A stretch of 64,000 nt of DNA from Metabacillus litoralis. GTDB taxonomy: Bacteria > Bacillota > Bacilli > Bacillales > Bacillaceae. The stretch lies in contig NZ_VOQF01000006.1 of assembly GCF_007994985.1 (NCBI RefSeq), forward strand, positions 186,001 to 250,000, given 5' to 3'. Positions within the stretch are counted from its first letter, which is position 1. Every line of letters starts with the position of its first letter. Of this stretch, positions 27,041 through 35,977 are shown piece by piece. A program made the translations under genes and the position numbers. The notes beneath the pieces are model-generated. The model searched no databases. It had not been told where the DNA came from and saw only the letters and a list, made by a program, of their open reading frames with translations.

Positions 27041-28579
27041 TTAATTCACTTTTTTATATTCTGATGGAGAATAACCAGTTATTTTCTTAAATACCTGACT
27101 GAAATATTGAGGGTTATCTCCAAATCCAATCGTCTCTGCTATAGTAAATACCTTAACATCATCCATTGATTGAATTTGTTCGATTGCTTTATTAATTCTA
27201 ACCTCTGTCACATAGTTTGAAAATTTCTTACCTGTTTCTTGTTTAAATAATTTACCTAAATAATCTGCGTTCATAAAAACTTTATTAGCTACCCATTTTA
27301 ATGAAAGATCTGCATTACCAAGATTGTCTTTCACAAGATCAATCATTTTTTGAATAATTGCAGAATGATTTGACTTGTGTCTGTCATAATGAATTTGTGT
27401 GATTTCAGTTGCTGTTGTAACAAAGAACTCCTTCATTTGTTGAATAGTGTCCATTTCAACTAAAGAAGACATCTTCCCCATATATTCCTGAAGATTACTT
27501 GTATCTGCGTTTTGAATCATCATAAGGAATATTTGCATAACATAAGAACGAACTAAACTAATAGACAACCTACTTTGTGTTAAGTCATTAAAGAAACGTG
27601 TAATCTCACTTTCTACCTTTTCTAAATTTCCTGATTTTATAAATAAGCAAAGACTTTGACCATCATACTCGTACCCAGCTATTTTATTTTCTTGATGAAT
27701 ATCGCTTTTTGTAATAATGCTTCCCTCACCTAAATAAAACCTATGATTCAAGCATTCAAGTGCTTCAAGATAGAGTCTTCTTACTTGAGTAATACAATCA
27801 ACATCACTTATTGCAACAGTCATATCCATTTCATAAATATCGTAAAAATGATCCCTCAATTGTTCAATCTTTGATTGCAAGTTCGCAAACTCATGATCAC
27901 TTACAAGAAATAAAACATATTCTCCTATACTTGTTGATAAAACTGATTGCGAGAATAAATCTTCTCCAAGATTTTCGATAACAAACATATGTTCATAATG
28001 ATAATCACCTTCTATTCGAAAAATCAGCAAACGAATGTATTCATCTTGAAAATTAACTTTTAACAAACCTTCATAAAATTGAATACCTCTGTTACTATCA
28101 GGTTTACTTGAAATAAACTCTTTTAATAGCTGCTTCTTAACATAAGGCTGTACTTGATCTAAACGACTTTTTGTTTCTATTAAAAATTGAGACTTTTTTG
28201 CTTCACGATCCAGTTCACCAATTACTTTATTTAACGCATCAGCAATACTTGATTCATTACAGGGCTTTAATAAATACTGTTTAACACCAAATTCCATAGC
28301 TTGCTTTGCATAATTAAAGTCATTGAAGCCTGATAAAATAATAAATTTTATGGCTGGAAGCTCACTTGAGATTAATTCAACTAATTGTAATCCGTTCATC
28401 CCTGGCATTTTAATATCACAAATGACAATATCAGGCTGCTGTTTTTGAATAAAATCATAAGCCTCAAGACCATTTCTTGCCGTACCAATTAATGTAGTTC
28501 CCAAATCTTCCCAATTGATAATTCTTGAAATCCCTTCTAAAATAATCCTTTCATCATCGACAAGTAAAACTTTATACAT
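27041..28579 (-). CDS. yesN: Response regulator with AraC-type DNA-binding domain (YesN-type)
   Basis: This 512-residue protein has a receiver domain (residues 1-120; VLLVDDERIILEG, phospho-acceptor Asp in DIVICDIKMPGMNG, Lys in YLLKPC). A long linker region follows, then a C-terminal AraC double helix-turn-helix (TIAETIGFGDNPQYFSQVFKKITGYSPSEYKK). It is activated by the sensor kinase encoded directly upstream, whose frame it overlaps by 8 bases. From position, it should switch on the rhamnogalacturonan importer/enzyme operon starting at 26486. The ATG follows GAGGTGGG. Confidence 0.92.
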   Translation of the reverse strand: MYKVLLVDDERIILEGISRIINWEDLGTTLIGTARNGLEAYDFIQKQQPDIVICDIKMPGMNGLQLVELISSELPAIKFIILSGFNDFNYAKQAMEFGVKQYLLKPCNESSIADALNKVIGELDREAKKSQFLIETKSRLDQVQPYVKKQLLKEFISSKPDSNRGIQFYEGLLKVNFQDEYIRLLIFRIEGDYHYEHMFVIENLGEDLFSQSVLSTSIGEYVLFLVSDHEFANLQSKIEQLRDHFYDIYEMDMTVAISDVDCITQVRRLYLEALECLNHRFYLGEGSIITKSDIHQENKIAGYEYDGQSLCLFIKSGNLEKVESEITRFFNDLTQSRLSISLVRSYVMQIFLMMIQNADTSNLQEYMGKMSSLVEMDTIQQMKEFFVTTATEITQIHYDRHKSNHSAIIQKMIDLVKDNLGNADLSLKWVANKVFMNADYLGKLFKQETGKKFSNYVTEVRINKAIEQIQSMDDVKVFTIAETIGFGDNPQYFSQVFKKITGYSPSEYKKVN

Positions 28580-30338
28580 AATCCCACCTCATCTGATATG
28601 GAATGACTATGAGTACCTGTGTTCCTTTACCAAGTTCACTATCAAGTTGTAGTCCATATTCCTGACCGAAAACAAATTTAATTCTCGCATCAATATTTTG
28701 TAATCCAATGCCATTACCTCTAGTCTTCATTTCACCATTTTTCACTTGTGCAAGCTGCTGGTTATCCATCCCTGGTCCATTATCTTCAACTAGTAAGTGA
28801 AGATAATCTTCTTCTTTAAAAGCAGTAACCCTGATCTCGCAAGGCTCTACCATCATCTCTAATGCATAATGAATGGCATTTTCAACAAGAGGTTGTAGAA
28901 CTAGCTTTGGGATCATACAATCCTTTACTTTTTCATCAATGAATAATGTAAATACCAATCGCTCTTCAAATCGAAATTTCTGAATGGTCACATAGTGTTC
29001 AACCATTTCCATTTCTTCTCTTACAGTAATAACATCATCTTTTATACTTATTGCATTTCTTAATAAATAGCCGAGTGATTCTACCATTTTGGATATCTGT
29101 TGTTGCTGATTTACCTTTGCTAACCAGTTAATAGATTCGAGTGTGTTATAAAGAAAGTGTGGGTTTATTTGAGATTGTAATGCTTTAAATTCTGTATCTT
29201 TAATTAAAAGCTGTTTTTCATAATTCTCTTTAATTAAGTCATTTATCTGCTCAATCATGATAAAAAAATTCCGATGGAGAATGCCAACTTCATCATGATA
29301 TTGTGAAGGTGTAAAACTTTCTGCTACTTTAAAGTCCCCCTTTTGAACAAACTTCATAGCAGACACTAAATTTCCTATTGGGTTTGTAATTCTCTCTGAA
29401 AATCGGATAATTAATAAAATGGCTGAAATAGAAATGGTTAAAAACAAAAAGATTACCAAAAACTTGATCATTGTTACTTTCGCAAACATTGTTCCAAAAG
29501 GTAACACATTCCAATATGTCCAGTTAGCATAAGGAGACTTAGAATGAGTTACAAAAAAGCTTCTTCCATATATGCTTTGAATTTGATAACCCTGTTTACT
29601 ATTAGTGGTTAATTGAAGTTTATCAAGATTTGCTAACGTGGTATCTTCAGCAAAAAATATATCCTCACCCTTAGAAATAGCAATAAATCCCTCACCTTCC
29701 CACTCTCTCGGAAGCTCCTTCACTATATCTTTCAATTTCACTTCTACAATCAATGTTCCTAGATTTTCTAAACTTAAATTTTCATATGATTTAATCTGTC
29801 TTGCTGAAAAAATCGTATCTTCGTCATCTTCCAAGGATATCCAACTATTGCTTCCATTTTTATCTTCTGCTTTTTTCATAACATATTCTTTTTGATCATA
29901 TAAAATCATTGAGGAAACTCCCCCAGCTCGAAACTCCTTTCCACTATGATCAAAAAGATGAATTGACTGGATATATCTTTCAGCACCTATATAACTAGTT
30001 AATTTTTCCCAAACCTCTTGTTCAATTTGATATTTTTCATATTTTGATAAATTCTGTTTAGACCGAATTAATGCGTGCTGAATAACATCATCAGTCAAGA
30101 TTTTGTAAGTTACTTCCTCGATATTCTTAAGTTCATCCTCTATTCGATTAGAAGACATAATTAAAACTTGTGAAGACTGGCGATATATTTGCTCATCATA
30201 GCTATTAAAAGCATATTGAAAACCCATGATTATGAAGGACAAACAAACGATTAATAAAATCGAGATAAATAAAATTAACTTGTATTTAATTTTTAAATTT
30301 TTATATTTATTTGAAATCAACACTTTTAAGTTCTTCAT
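28572..30338 (-). CDS. yesM: Membrane sensor histidine kinase (YesM-type)
   Basis: This 588-residue kinase of the HisKA-7TM/LytS-like family has a transmembrane segment near residue 20-45 and a large extracellular sensor domain (~45-285). A second transmembrane segment (MIKFLVIFLFLTISISAILLII) and a HAMP linker follow. The histidine motif is SQINPHFLYNTLESINWLA, and the ATPase domain has NAIHYAL, EDNGPGMD and RGNGIGLQN. It likely senses rhamnogalacturonan oligomers outside the cell, perhaps with a binding protein. It overlaps the response-regulator gene, so the two are co-translated. A cre-like site lies upstream at 30400-30413. Confidence 0.92.
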   Translation of the reverse strand: MKNLKVLISNKYKNLKIKYKLILFISILLIVCLSFIIMGFQYAFNSYDEQIYRQSSQVLIMSSNRIEDELKNIEEVTYKILTDDVIQHALIRSKQNLSKYEKYQIEQEVWEKLTSYIGAERYIQSIHLFDHSGKEFRAGGVSSMILYDQKEYVMKKAEDKNGSNSWISLEDDEDTIFSARQIKSYENLSLENLGTLIVEVKLKDIVKELPREWEGEGFIAISKGEDIFFAEDTTLANLDKLQLTTNSKQGYQIQSIYGRSFFVTHSKSPYANWTYWNVLPFGTMFAKVTMIKFLVIFLFLTISISAILLIIRFSERITNPIGNLVSAMKFVQKGDFKVAESFTPSQYHDEVGILHRNFFIMIEQINDLIKENYEKQLLIKDTEFKALQSQINPHFLYNTLESINWLAKVNQQQQISKMVESLGYLLRNAISIKDDVITVREEMEMVEHYVTIQKFRFEERLVFTLFIDEKVKDCMIPKLVLQPLVENAIHYALEMMVEPCEIRVTAFKEEDYLHLLVEDNGPGMDNQQLAQVKNGEMKTRGNGIGLQNIDARIKFVFGQEYGLQLDSELGKGTQVLIVIPYQMRWDYV

Positions 30339-30399
30339 CGTTTAGAACTCCAATGTAGTAATTTACTGAATCATGGTAAGAATTAGATTTTGAAAATTT

Positions 30400-30413
30400 A
30401 GTAACCGCTTTCA
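30400..30413 (-). promoter_or_regulatory. cre-like site upstream of the sensor kinase
   Basis: The minus strand reads TGAAAGCGGTTACT, 13 of 14 to the CcpA box. It is about 62 bases upstream of the kinase start. Catabolite repression of the two-component system would add to that of the operon. Confidence 0.6.
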
Positions 30414-30495
30414 AATTAAAACCCACAATTTATCTCCCCTTCTTGAGTAAAGAGAGCAGCCTTATTCTTGATTGCAGTAGATAAATTCTGTATAC

Positions 30496-30867
30496 CTATT
30501 TAAGTGGATATGCCATAGTCGACATTAATGCTAATTGTGGCTGTGTAGAATCTAACCGGCTATATTGAACAATTATTGGAGAATCACTTTCTACTTCAAT
30601 AGAATACGGAACACCTAAAGGTATAAAATCACCATCTAATTCTAAGGATGAAGTTCGTAAATGATTACTTCTTTTACCTAGTACTTTTACTGGTATTTTT
30701 TCAATTGGTTCTCTGTCTTCAAAATAGATTGAGATTAAAAGCTTTGCTTCACTTTCATTTAGATTTACAATACAAATTGACTCATGACTAAGCTGTTCAC
30801 CAGAACTTAGTGGTGGGATAAATCCGTCTGGGATAATCCAATGTAACTCACCCTTTTTTGTATTCAT
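30496..30867 (-). CDS. ASRT-family small beta-sandwich protein (sensory rhodopsin transducer-like, DUF1362)
   Basis: This is a 123-residue soluble protein. The pattern IIPDGFIPPLSSG, SHESICIVNLNESEAK and ISIYFEDREPIEKIPVKVLGKRS, then GVPYSIEVESDSPIIVQYSRLD, matches the family of the Anabaena sensory rhodopsin transducer. Comparative work has proposed that family to be a small-molecule (probably sugar) binding superfamily linked to carbohydrate genes. No rhodopsin is present. The start is an ATG after AGGAGGGT. It is 61 bases downstream of the MATE gene and in the same direction. It could sense or chaperone a pectin-derived sugar; that is inference. Confidence 0.8.
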   Translation of the reverse strand: MNTKKGELHWIIPDGFIPPLSSGEQLSHESICIVNLNESEAKLLISIYFEDREPIEKIPVKVLGKRSNHLRTSSLELDGDFIPLGVPYSIEVESDSPIIVQYSRLDSTQPQLALMSTMAYPLK

Positions 30868-30928
30868 TATAATACCCTCCTAAACTACTTTTATATGTTA
30901 AGGCATTTTGACATAATATTTCGATATT

Positions 30929-32302
30929 TTAAGATGCATCTGATTGTAATCCTCGTCTACCTAATGCCATTTGACGCCATTTCCCTTGTCGCCATCGCCA
31001 AAGCATGAGTAAACCTCTTAACCATTCATCAACAATAAAGGCTACCCAAATGCCTTTTAATCCTAACTCAAAATGAATTCCCAATATATATGCTAAAGGC
31101 ACGCTTACTCCCCACATGGAAAGGATCCCGATGAATACAGGAAAACTGACATCACCTGCAGCACGTAATGAGTTAATGACCACAGCATTAAATGCACGTC
31201 CAGGTTCAACAAATGCAGTTAATAGCAGAAGAATACTTCCTGTTACAATAATATCATGATTATTTGTAAAAAGACGGAAAATTTGGTAACTAAAAAGATA
31301 AAGTATGATTCCAATAATCGCTGATACAATGATCGCAATGATAAGACTATTTATACAGCGCCTATAAGCTTCGTCAAATTTTTTGGCACCAACTTGATGT
31401 CCGATCATAATTTGCGTCCCTTGACCGATGGCTAAAGAAAAAAGCAGAACAAACATACCTATATTCTGTGCATAAACCTTTGTTGTTATGGCCTCTGTTC
31501 CGAGTAAAACGATAAAAGAGGTAATCACTAGCTGTGATCCATTAAAGGATAAATGCTCGCCTGCTGATGGAATTCCTATTCTTAGTATTTTCCTTAACTC
31601 AACATGTGGAATTTTTTTAAAAACATATAAAAATGGTAAACTCGGTTTCACTTTTTTAAATAAAATGAAAAACATCACAACTATTCCTATTAATCTACAG
31701 CAAATTGTTGAAATTGCCACACCCGTAATACCCAATACTGGAAAGCCAAATAATCCAAATATAAACAGTGCATTTCCAATTATATTAATCAAATTCATTC
31801 CAACAGTAACGTACATAGCATCTCTAGTGAAACGGTAACTTCGTAAAATAGCTCCCATCGTCATTAAACCAGATTGAAAACAAATACATCCTCCAACAAT
31901 TTGCAGATAAAGTGTAGCATCAGCAATAAGTGTGTGTGAAACCCCCATCATGATAATAATTTTTGATGCGAAGAAAATAAGCGTAAGACCCATAATTAAA
32001 CCGAAGAGAATGTTTGTCACAATCGATACTACAGCTATTCGACTAGCTTCCTTTAAAGATCCTGCTCCTAGATTTTGTGCAACAAGTACACTTGTTCCTG
32101 TTGCAACAAATCCAAACATCACAACGATGACGGATAGAATTTGGTTCGATATTCCAACCGCTGCCACAGCATCATCTGAATATTGACTAAGCATAATTGT
32201 ATCAGCGTTTCCCATCAGTAAATGTAATGATGTTTCAATAAATATTGGCCAGGTTATCGCAAATAATGAAAGCTTCTGAACAGATTTCTCTTTCGATTTC
32301 AT
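30929..32302 (-). CDS. MATE-family efflux transporter
   Basis: This 457-residue membrane protein has twelve hydrophobic segments in two similar halves. The family motifs are visible: NADTIMLSQYSDDAVAAVGISNQ near the N-terminus and IGQGTQIMIGHQVGA in the second half. MATE proteins export drugs or metabolites in exchange for Na+ or H+. The substrate is unknown. The position between a GH43-like gene and the ASRT gene suggests export of a sugar-related by-product, but this is speculative. A cre-like box (two mismatches) lies upstream at 32352-32365. Confidence 0.92.
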   Translation of the reverse strand: MKSKEKSVQKLSLFAITWPIFIETSLHLLMGNADTIMLSQYSDDAVAAVGISNQILSVIVVMFGFVATGTSVLVAQNLGAGSLKEASRIAVVSIVTNILFGLIMGLTLIFFASKIIIMMGVSHTLIADATLYLQIVGGCICFQSGLMTMGAILRSYRFTRDAMYVTVGMNLINIIGNALFIFGLFGFPVLGITGVAISTICCRLIGIVVMFFILFKKVKPSLPFLYVFKKIPHVELRKILRIGIPSAGEHLSFNGSQLVITSFIVLLGTEAITTKVYAQNIGMFVLLFSLAIGQGTQIMIGHQVGAKKFDEAYRRCINSLIIAIIVSAIIGIILYLFSYQIFRLFTNNHDIIVTGSILLLLTAFVEPGRAFNAVVINSLRAAGDVSFPVFIGILSMWGVSVPLAYILGIHFELGLKGIWVAFIVDEWLRGLLMLWRWRQGKWRQMALGRRGLQSDAS

Positions 32303-32351
32303 GTTGTTATCACATCCGTGACAAGTTTAAAATAAAAACTACAATCTAATA

Positions 32352-32365
32352 ATAGAACGCTTTCA
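32352..32365 (-). promoter_or_regulatory. cre-like site (weak) upstream of the MATE gene
   Basis: The minus strand reads TGAAAGCGTTCTAT, with two mismatches at the end of the CcpA box. It is about 50 bases upstream of the MATE start. Confidence 0.35.
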
Positions 32366-32532
32366 TTTAAGTCCTTACTGCAAATTTAATTACAATTATA
32401 ATAAAGTAACTATAAATAAGACATATAAAATTCAGACTTCATGTATTAGAAAACAGTGCAATACTATTAATTAAGATAAGGAAATTTATGAACCTCAAAA
32501 ACTACTAATACCTCAGTAACATTTCTGAAATC

Positions 32533-33468
32533 CTAACAATTCATGTTTAATCGCACACTGGCATTTCGATCACAAATAAGCTTCCCATCAAGTATATCTA
32601 GCTTTGCAATCTGAAGTGAAGTTCGTTTACTTTCGTAGGATTCCACTGATATTCCTTCTTTTCGACCCGGATGTGTAAAATAAAAAATAAATGCTTCTTG
32701 CTCATGAATATGAACATCAGCATGATAGCCAAAAGAACCATCATCATAGCGAGTTCCTGGAATATGTAGAATGGTATTGTTATAGTTCCAGCTTTTACAA
32801 TCTTTTGATACATAAACAGCTTGACCAGCCCATTTATCAACAACCATCCAATAGTAATCCTTAAAATAGAATACATTAGGGCCTTCATGAGGAAATTCTG
32901 TAATCACTGGTCCAACAACTTCCCACTGATATAAATCAGTACTATCTGCTGCATATGTATAAGAGTTATGCTCCTCATCTTTGTACCACATTCTATAGCC
33001 ACCATCAGGTAAGGTATGAACACAAGCATCAATAACAAACTCAGAACTTAGCTTAAGATTTGATTCAAATGTCCAGTCCCACAGATTATTACTTGTATAA
33101 TGAAGAATTTTCCTTTTGTGTCCTTGCCATTGATTAGGAACTCCTTGTATATAACTAACATACATATGATAAAAACCTTCATGATAAATAACTTCCGGTG
33201 CCCAATATGTATTTCTGCCTTTTTCAAAATCAAGACCTTGAAGTGTTCCTCTGTAATTCCACGTTTGCCCTCCATCAGATGATGATGCAATACCAATGTC
33301 TGTTCCATGAACCCAAGAAACACCGTCACAATGAACATTTGCACGTCGGCTTGTGTAAAGTATCCACCATTGCTTTTCCTCGTGATTCCATATTATAGTT
33401 GGATCAGCCGCACCATCAAAAATAGGGTCACGAAATAATGGTGAATTAGTTGTTTTAGCTTTGGTCAA
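32533..33468 (-). CDS. GH43-like five-bladed beta-propeller glycosidase
   Basis: This ~311-residue protein with no signal peptide has the layout of clan GH-F enzymes. A first-blade Asp is in FDGAADPTIIWN, and NTYWAPEVIYHEGFYHMYVS marks the second blade. FVIDACVH is probably the pKa-modulating Asp, and EGPNVFYFKDYYWMV holds the likely acid Glu. It is possibly an arabinofuranosidase or galactosidase acting on pectin side chains. Subfamily and substrate cannot be told by eye. The likely start is TTG at 33468, eight bases after AGGAG; a GTG three codons earlier is too close. Confidence 0.75.
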   Translation of the reverse strand: MTKAKTTNSPLFRDPIFDGAADPTIIWNHEEKQWWILYTSRRANVHCDGVSWVHGTDIGIASSSDGGQTWNYRGTLQGLDFEKGRNTYWAPEVIYHEGFYHMYVSYIQGVPNQWQGHKRKILHYTSNNLWDWTFESNLKLSSEFVIDACVHTLPDGGYRMWYKDEEHNSYTYAADSTDLYQWEVVGPVITEFPHEGPNVFYFKDYYWMVVDKWAGQAVYVSKDCKSWNYNNTILHIPGTRYDDGSFGYHADVHIHEQEAFIFYFTHPGRKEGISVESYESKRTSLQIAKLDILDGKLICDRNASVRLNMNC

Positions 33469-33549
33469 TATTCTCACTCCTACATAGTTATTTTCGAATT
33501 TTCAAACAAAGATATTTTATCTATTAAAAATTGTTACTTTTTATAGGAG

Positions 33550-33682
33550 ATGGTTGATTGAGCTCCAGGTTGCTCGCTTTCCGCAGGGCGGTCGGTGAGC
33601 CTCCTCGTCGCTAAGCTCCTGTGGGGTCTCACCTGTACCGCAGTTCCTGCAGGAGTCTCACACCTTCCACTCAATCAACCAT
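33550..33682. repeat. REP-like GC-rich palindromic element, copy 2 (opposite orientation)
   Basis: ATGGTTGATTGAG (33550-33562) and CTCAATCAACCAT (33670-33682) are perfect 13-base terminal inverted repeats. The inside carries GAGCCTCCTCGTCG, GGGGTCTCACC and CCTGCAGGAGTCTCA, the reverse-complement counterpart of the words in the other two copies. It has no coding capacity of note. It lies in the 629-base gap between the GH43-like gene and kduI. Confidence 0.85.
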
Positions 33683-33810
33683 TGTTATAGTACTTAGTCT
33701 TCAAGGAAACAACAATTTATAAAGCTTGTGTTATCTTTTTTCTTAGATTATTACCTTTTATCCGATAAAACACTGTTTTCTCAAGAATTATTATTAGTTA
33801 AAACAATATA

Positions 33811-33937
33811 GTGTAATGTAGCGGAAGACACTTGACTCCTGCGGGTGTAGAGGAAAGGTCAAGACCCCGCAGGCAAAGCCGAGGAGGCTTGACTTCCTCC
33901 CCGGCGAATCTTGTGTCTGGAGCGAAATTAAACGAAC
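33811..33937. repeat. REP-like GC-rich palindromic element, copy 3
   Basis: The element starts GTGTAATGTAGCGGAAGACA and contains ACTCCTGCGGGTGTAGAGGA, AAGACCCCGCAGGC and GAGGAGGC. It is nearly the same as copy 1 over ~125 bases and lies 130 bases from copy 2. A 60-codon frame across it is spurious. Confidence 0.85.
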
Positions 33938-34032
33938 TCATTAGTTTGCTAAAACTCATTAATAACAACACATTTTCCAAGTATAATCAATTATTATTAT
34001 AAAAGGCTTCCTACTAAAAAAGACTTGCATAA

Positions 34033-34086
34033 AAAGAGTGCCATCACTCCTTACTACGAAGTGTAGTAAAGTGAATGGCACTCTTT
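34033..34086 (-). terminator. Terminator of kduD-kduI
   Basis: On the minus strand AAAGAGTGCCAT..CACTTTACTAC pairs with GTAGTAAGGAGTGATGGCACTCTTT, a stem of more than 20 bp with small interruptions and a short loop, followed by TTATGC. It lies 11 bases after the kduI stop. Confidence 0.85.
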
Positions 34087-34097
34087 AATTGATGAGA

Positions 34098-34928
34098 TTA
34101 TTTCAGATCTTCCATCTTAACAGCATCCATGTCTGTGAATGTATAATTTTCTCCTGCCATTGCCCAGATAAACGTGTAGTTGCTTGTTCCTACTCCAGAA
34201 TGAATAGACCATGGTGGTGAAAGAACAGCTTGCTCATTTTGGACCACTAAATGACGAGTTTCTTGTGGCTCACCCATGTAATGGAATACTCTTGATTTCT
34301 CATCCATATCGAAATAAAGATACACTTCCATCCTACGGTCATGAAGATGTGCTGGCATTGTGTTCCACATATTGTTAGGTTCAAGTAGCGTCATTCCCAT
34401 CATTAATTGACAGCTTTGAATACCATCTGCATGAATATATTTATAAATTGTACGTTTATTTGATTCACTGTCAGATCCTAAATGTGTTGGCTCAGCATCT
34501 TCAATTGGAGCTTTTTTCGTTGGATATTGCTTATGTGCTGTTGTAGAGACGATATAAAATTTAGCAGGATCAGAAGAATTGCTGCTTTCGAATAAAACTT
34601 CTTTATTTCCTAGGCCTACATAAAGACAGTCTCTTTTATTTAATGTATAACTCTGACCGTCAACTAAGACTGTTCCTTCAGCACCAATATTGATGATACC
34701 AACTTCACGTCTTTCTAAGAAATAATCAGTTTTTAATGTTTCTTGATCTTCTAGTTTTAGAGATTGAGATGTTGGAATGGCTCCTCCAGTTACAACACGA
34801 TCATAATGTGAGTAGGTCATATTGATTTCACCTTGCACAAAAAGTGAATCAATTAAAAAGTCGCTTCTTAGTCTTTCCGTTGTATATGTTTTAAAATCTG
34901 TTGGATTTGTTGCATGTCTGATTTCCAT
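34098..34928 (-). CDS. kduI: 5-dehydro-4-deoxy-D-glucuronate isomerase
   Basis: KduI converts the ring-opened unsaturated uronate (DKI) to DKII in pectin-derived uronate breakdown. It has 276 residues from the ATG at 34928, seven bases after AAAGGGG, the standard length. A double cupin fold is seen, with the metal ligands in PAHLHDRRMEVYLYFD and PPWSIHSGVG. N-terminal MEIRHATNPTDFKTYTTERL is the family start. It is the second gene after kduD (168-base gap) and ends at a strong terminator. Its substrate arises from GH105/GH88 action in this window. Confidence 0.96.
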   Translation of the reverse strand: MEIRHATNPTDFKTYTTERLRSDFLIDSLFVQGEINMTYSHYDRVVTGGAIPTSQSLKLEDQETLKTDYFLERREVGIINIGAEGTVLVDGQSYTLNKRDCLYVGLGNKEVLFESSNSSDPAKFYIVSTTAHKQYPTKKAPIEDAEPTHLGSDSESNKRTIYKYIHADGIQSCQLMMGMTLLEPNNMWNTMPAHLHDRRMEVYLYFDMDEKSRVFHYMGEPQETRHLVVQNEQAVLSPPWSIHSGVGTSNYTFIWAMAGENYTFTDMDAVKMEDLK

Positions 34929-35096
34929 TATTTTTTCCCCTTTCAAATTTGAGAATTGAGTTATTACTTTAGACTTTGGCTACTTTCATATATGTTGTTG
35001 CTTTATAACAAGTGGAGCGGAGGCTGATTTTCGCTACAATCAACCTAACAAAGTTTCTGTTCAATAATTCAAATCTTTTAGAAAAAGAGCCTTCGT

Positions 35097-35852
35097 TTAA
35101 GAGCTCATCCAGCCGCCATCAACACATAAAATATGACCATTAACATAACGCGAAGCATCTGATGCTAAAAAGATAACTGCACCTTTTAAATCATCAGGTG
35201 TCCCCCAACGACCTTGGGGAATTCTTGACGTAATATATTCATTACGCTCCTGATTAGCACGAAGCTGTGCTGTATTATCTGTTTCCATGTAACCAGGTGC
35301 GATAGCGTTTACATTTATTCCTCTACTTGACCATTCATTTGCTAGAGATTTTGTTAATCCAGCAACAGCATGTTTACTCGCTGTGTATGCAGGTACTCTT
35401 AAGCCACCTTGATAGGAAAGCATAGAAGCTATATTTACTATTTTTCCTGATCCATTTTCAAGCATATGTTTACCTACTTCTCGACATAGCTGAAAAACAG
35501 AATGTTGATTCACTTTTATCACTTCATACCAATCATCATCTGAAAATTCTTCAGCATTTGATCGACGAATAATACCCGCATTATTAACTAAGATATCAAT
35601 AGTATTTGTTATTGCTAAAGCGTCATTGACTAGTTGTGCGGCTGCATGATCTTGTGATAAATCAATGGTAAGTTCATGGAATGTTCCACCAACTGCTTCG
35701 ATTTTACTTCGCGTTTCTGACATATTACTCATTCCAGCTCCAATTACTGTTGCGCCAGCTTCCGCAAGACCAACTGCCATCCCTTGACCTAGTCCTCTGC
35801 TAGCTCCAGTTAATAAAGCCACTTTACCTTTTAAAGAAAAAAGTGATTCCAT
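35097..35852 (-). CDS. kduD: 2-dehydro-3-deoxy-D-gluconate 5-dehydrogenase (SDR)
   Basis: This 251-residue short-chain dehydrogenase reduces DKII to 2-keto-3-deoxygluconate. The cofactor motif is TGASRGLGQGMA, then NNAG. The catalytic Ser is in VNIASMLSYQGG with Tyr/Lys in YTASKHAVAG. The C-terminal GHILCVDGGWMSS is typical of KduD. The ATG follows GGGGAGG. The promoter region carries TATAAT (35903-35908, minus strand) overlapped by an operator that is repeated upstream of kdgK. Confidence 0.95.
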   Translation of the reverse strand: MESLFSLKGKVALLTGASRGLGQGMAVGLAEAGATVIGAGMSNMSETRSKIEAVGGTFHELTIDLSQDHAAAQLVNDALAITNTIDILVNNAGIIRRSNAEEFSDDDWYEVIKVNQHSVFQLCREVGKHMLENGSGKIVNIASMLSYQGGLRVPAYTASKHAVAGLTKSLANEWSSRGINVNAIAPGYMETDNTAQLRANQERNEYITSRIPQGRWGTPDDLKGAVIFLASDASRYVNGHILCVDGGWMSS

Positions 35853-35886
35853 TTCAATACCTCCCCTTGTGTAACTTTGTATTAAA

Positions 35887-35908
35887 TTGTTCGTTTATGT
35901 TCATTATA
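35887..35908 (-). promoter_or_regulatory. kduD promoter with operator shared with kdgK
   Basis: The plus strand has TTGTTCGTTTATGTTCATTA at 35887-35906, overlapping the minus-strand -10 TATAAT (35903-35908). The same 20-mer with one change lies at 38483-38502. This is the probable operator of the DeoR repressor encoded next door. Confidence 0.7.
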
Positions 35909-35927
35909 GTTTGATTATAACATAAAT

Positions 35928-35970
35928 AAAAGAGATGACAACGATTAATTGACCGTTTATCATCTCTTTT
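35928..35970 (-). terminator. Terminator of kdgK-kdgA-deoR
   Basis: AAAAGAGATGA (35928-35938) pairs with TCATCTCTTTT (35960-35970), followed on the minus strand by TATTTATG. It sits 7 bases past the DeoR stop and 20 bases ahead of the kduD promoter elements. Confidence 0.75.
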
Positions 35971-35977
35971 TTTGTTT

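Noticed and set aside
33798-33980. 60-codon minus-strand frame
   Set aside because: It covers the third copy of the same palindromic element; its sequence is a by-product of the repeat.
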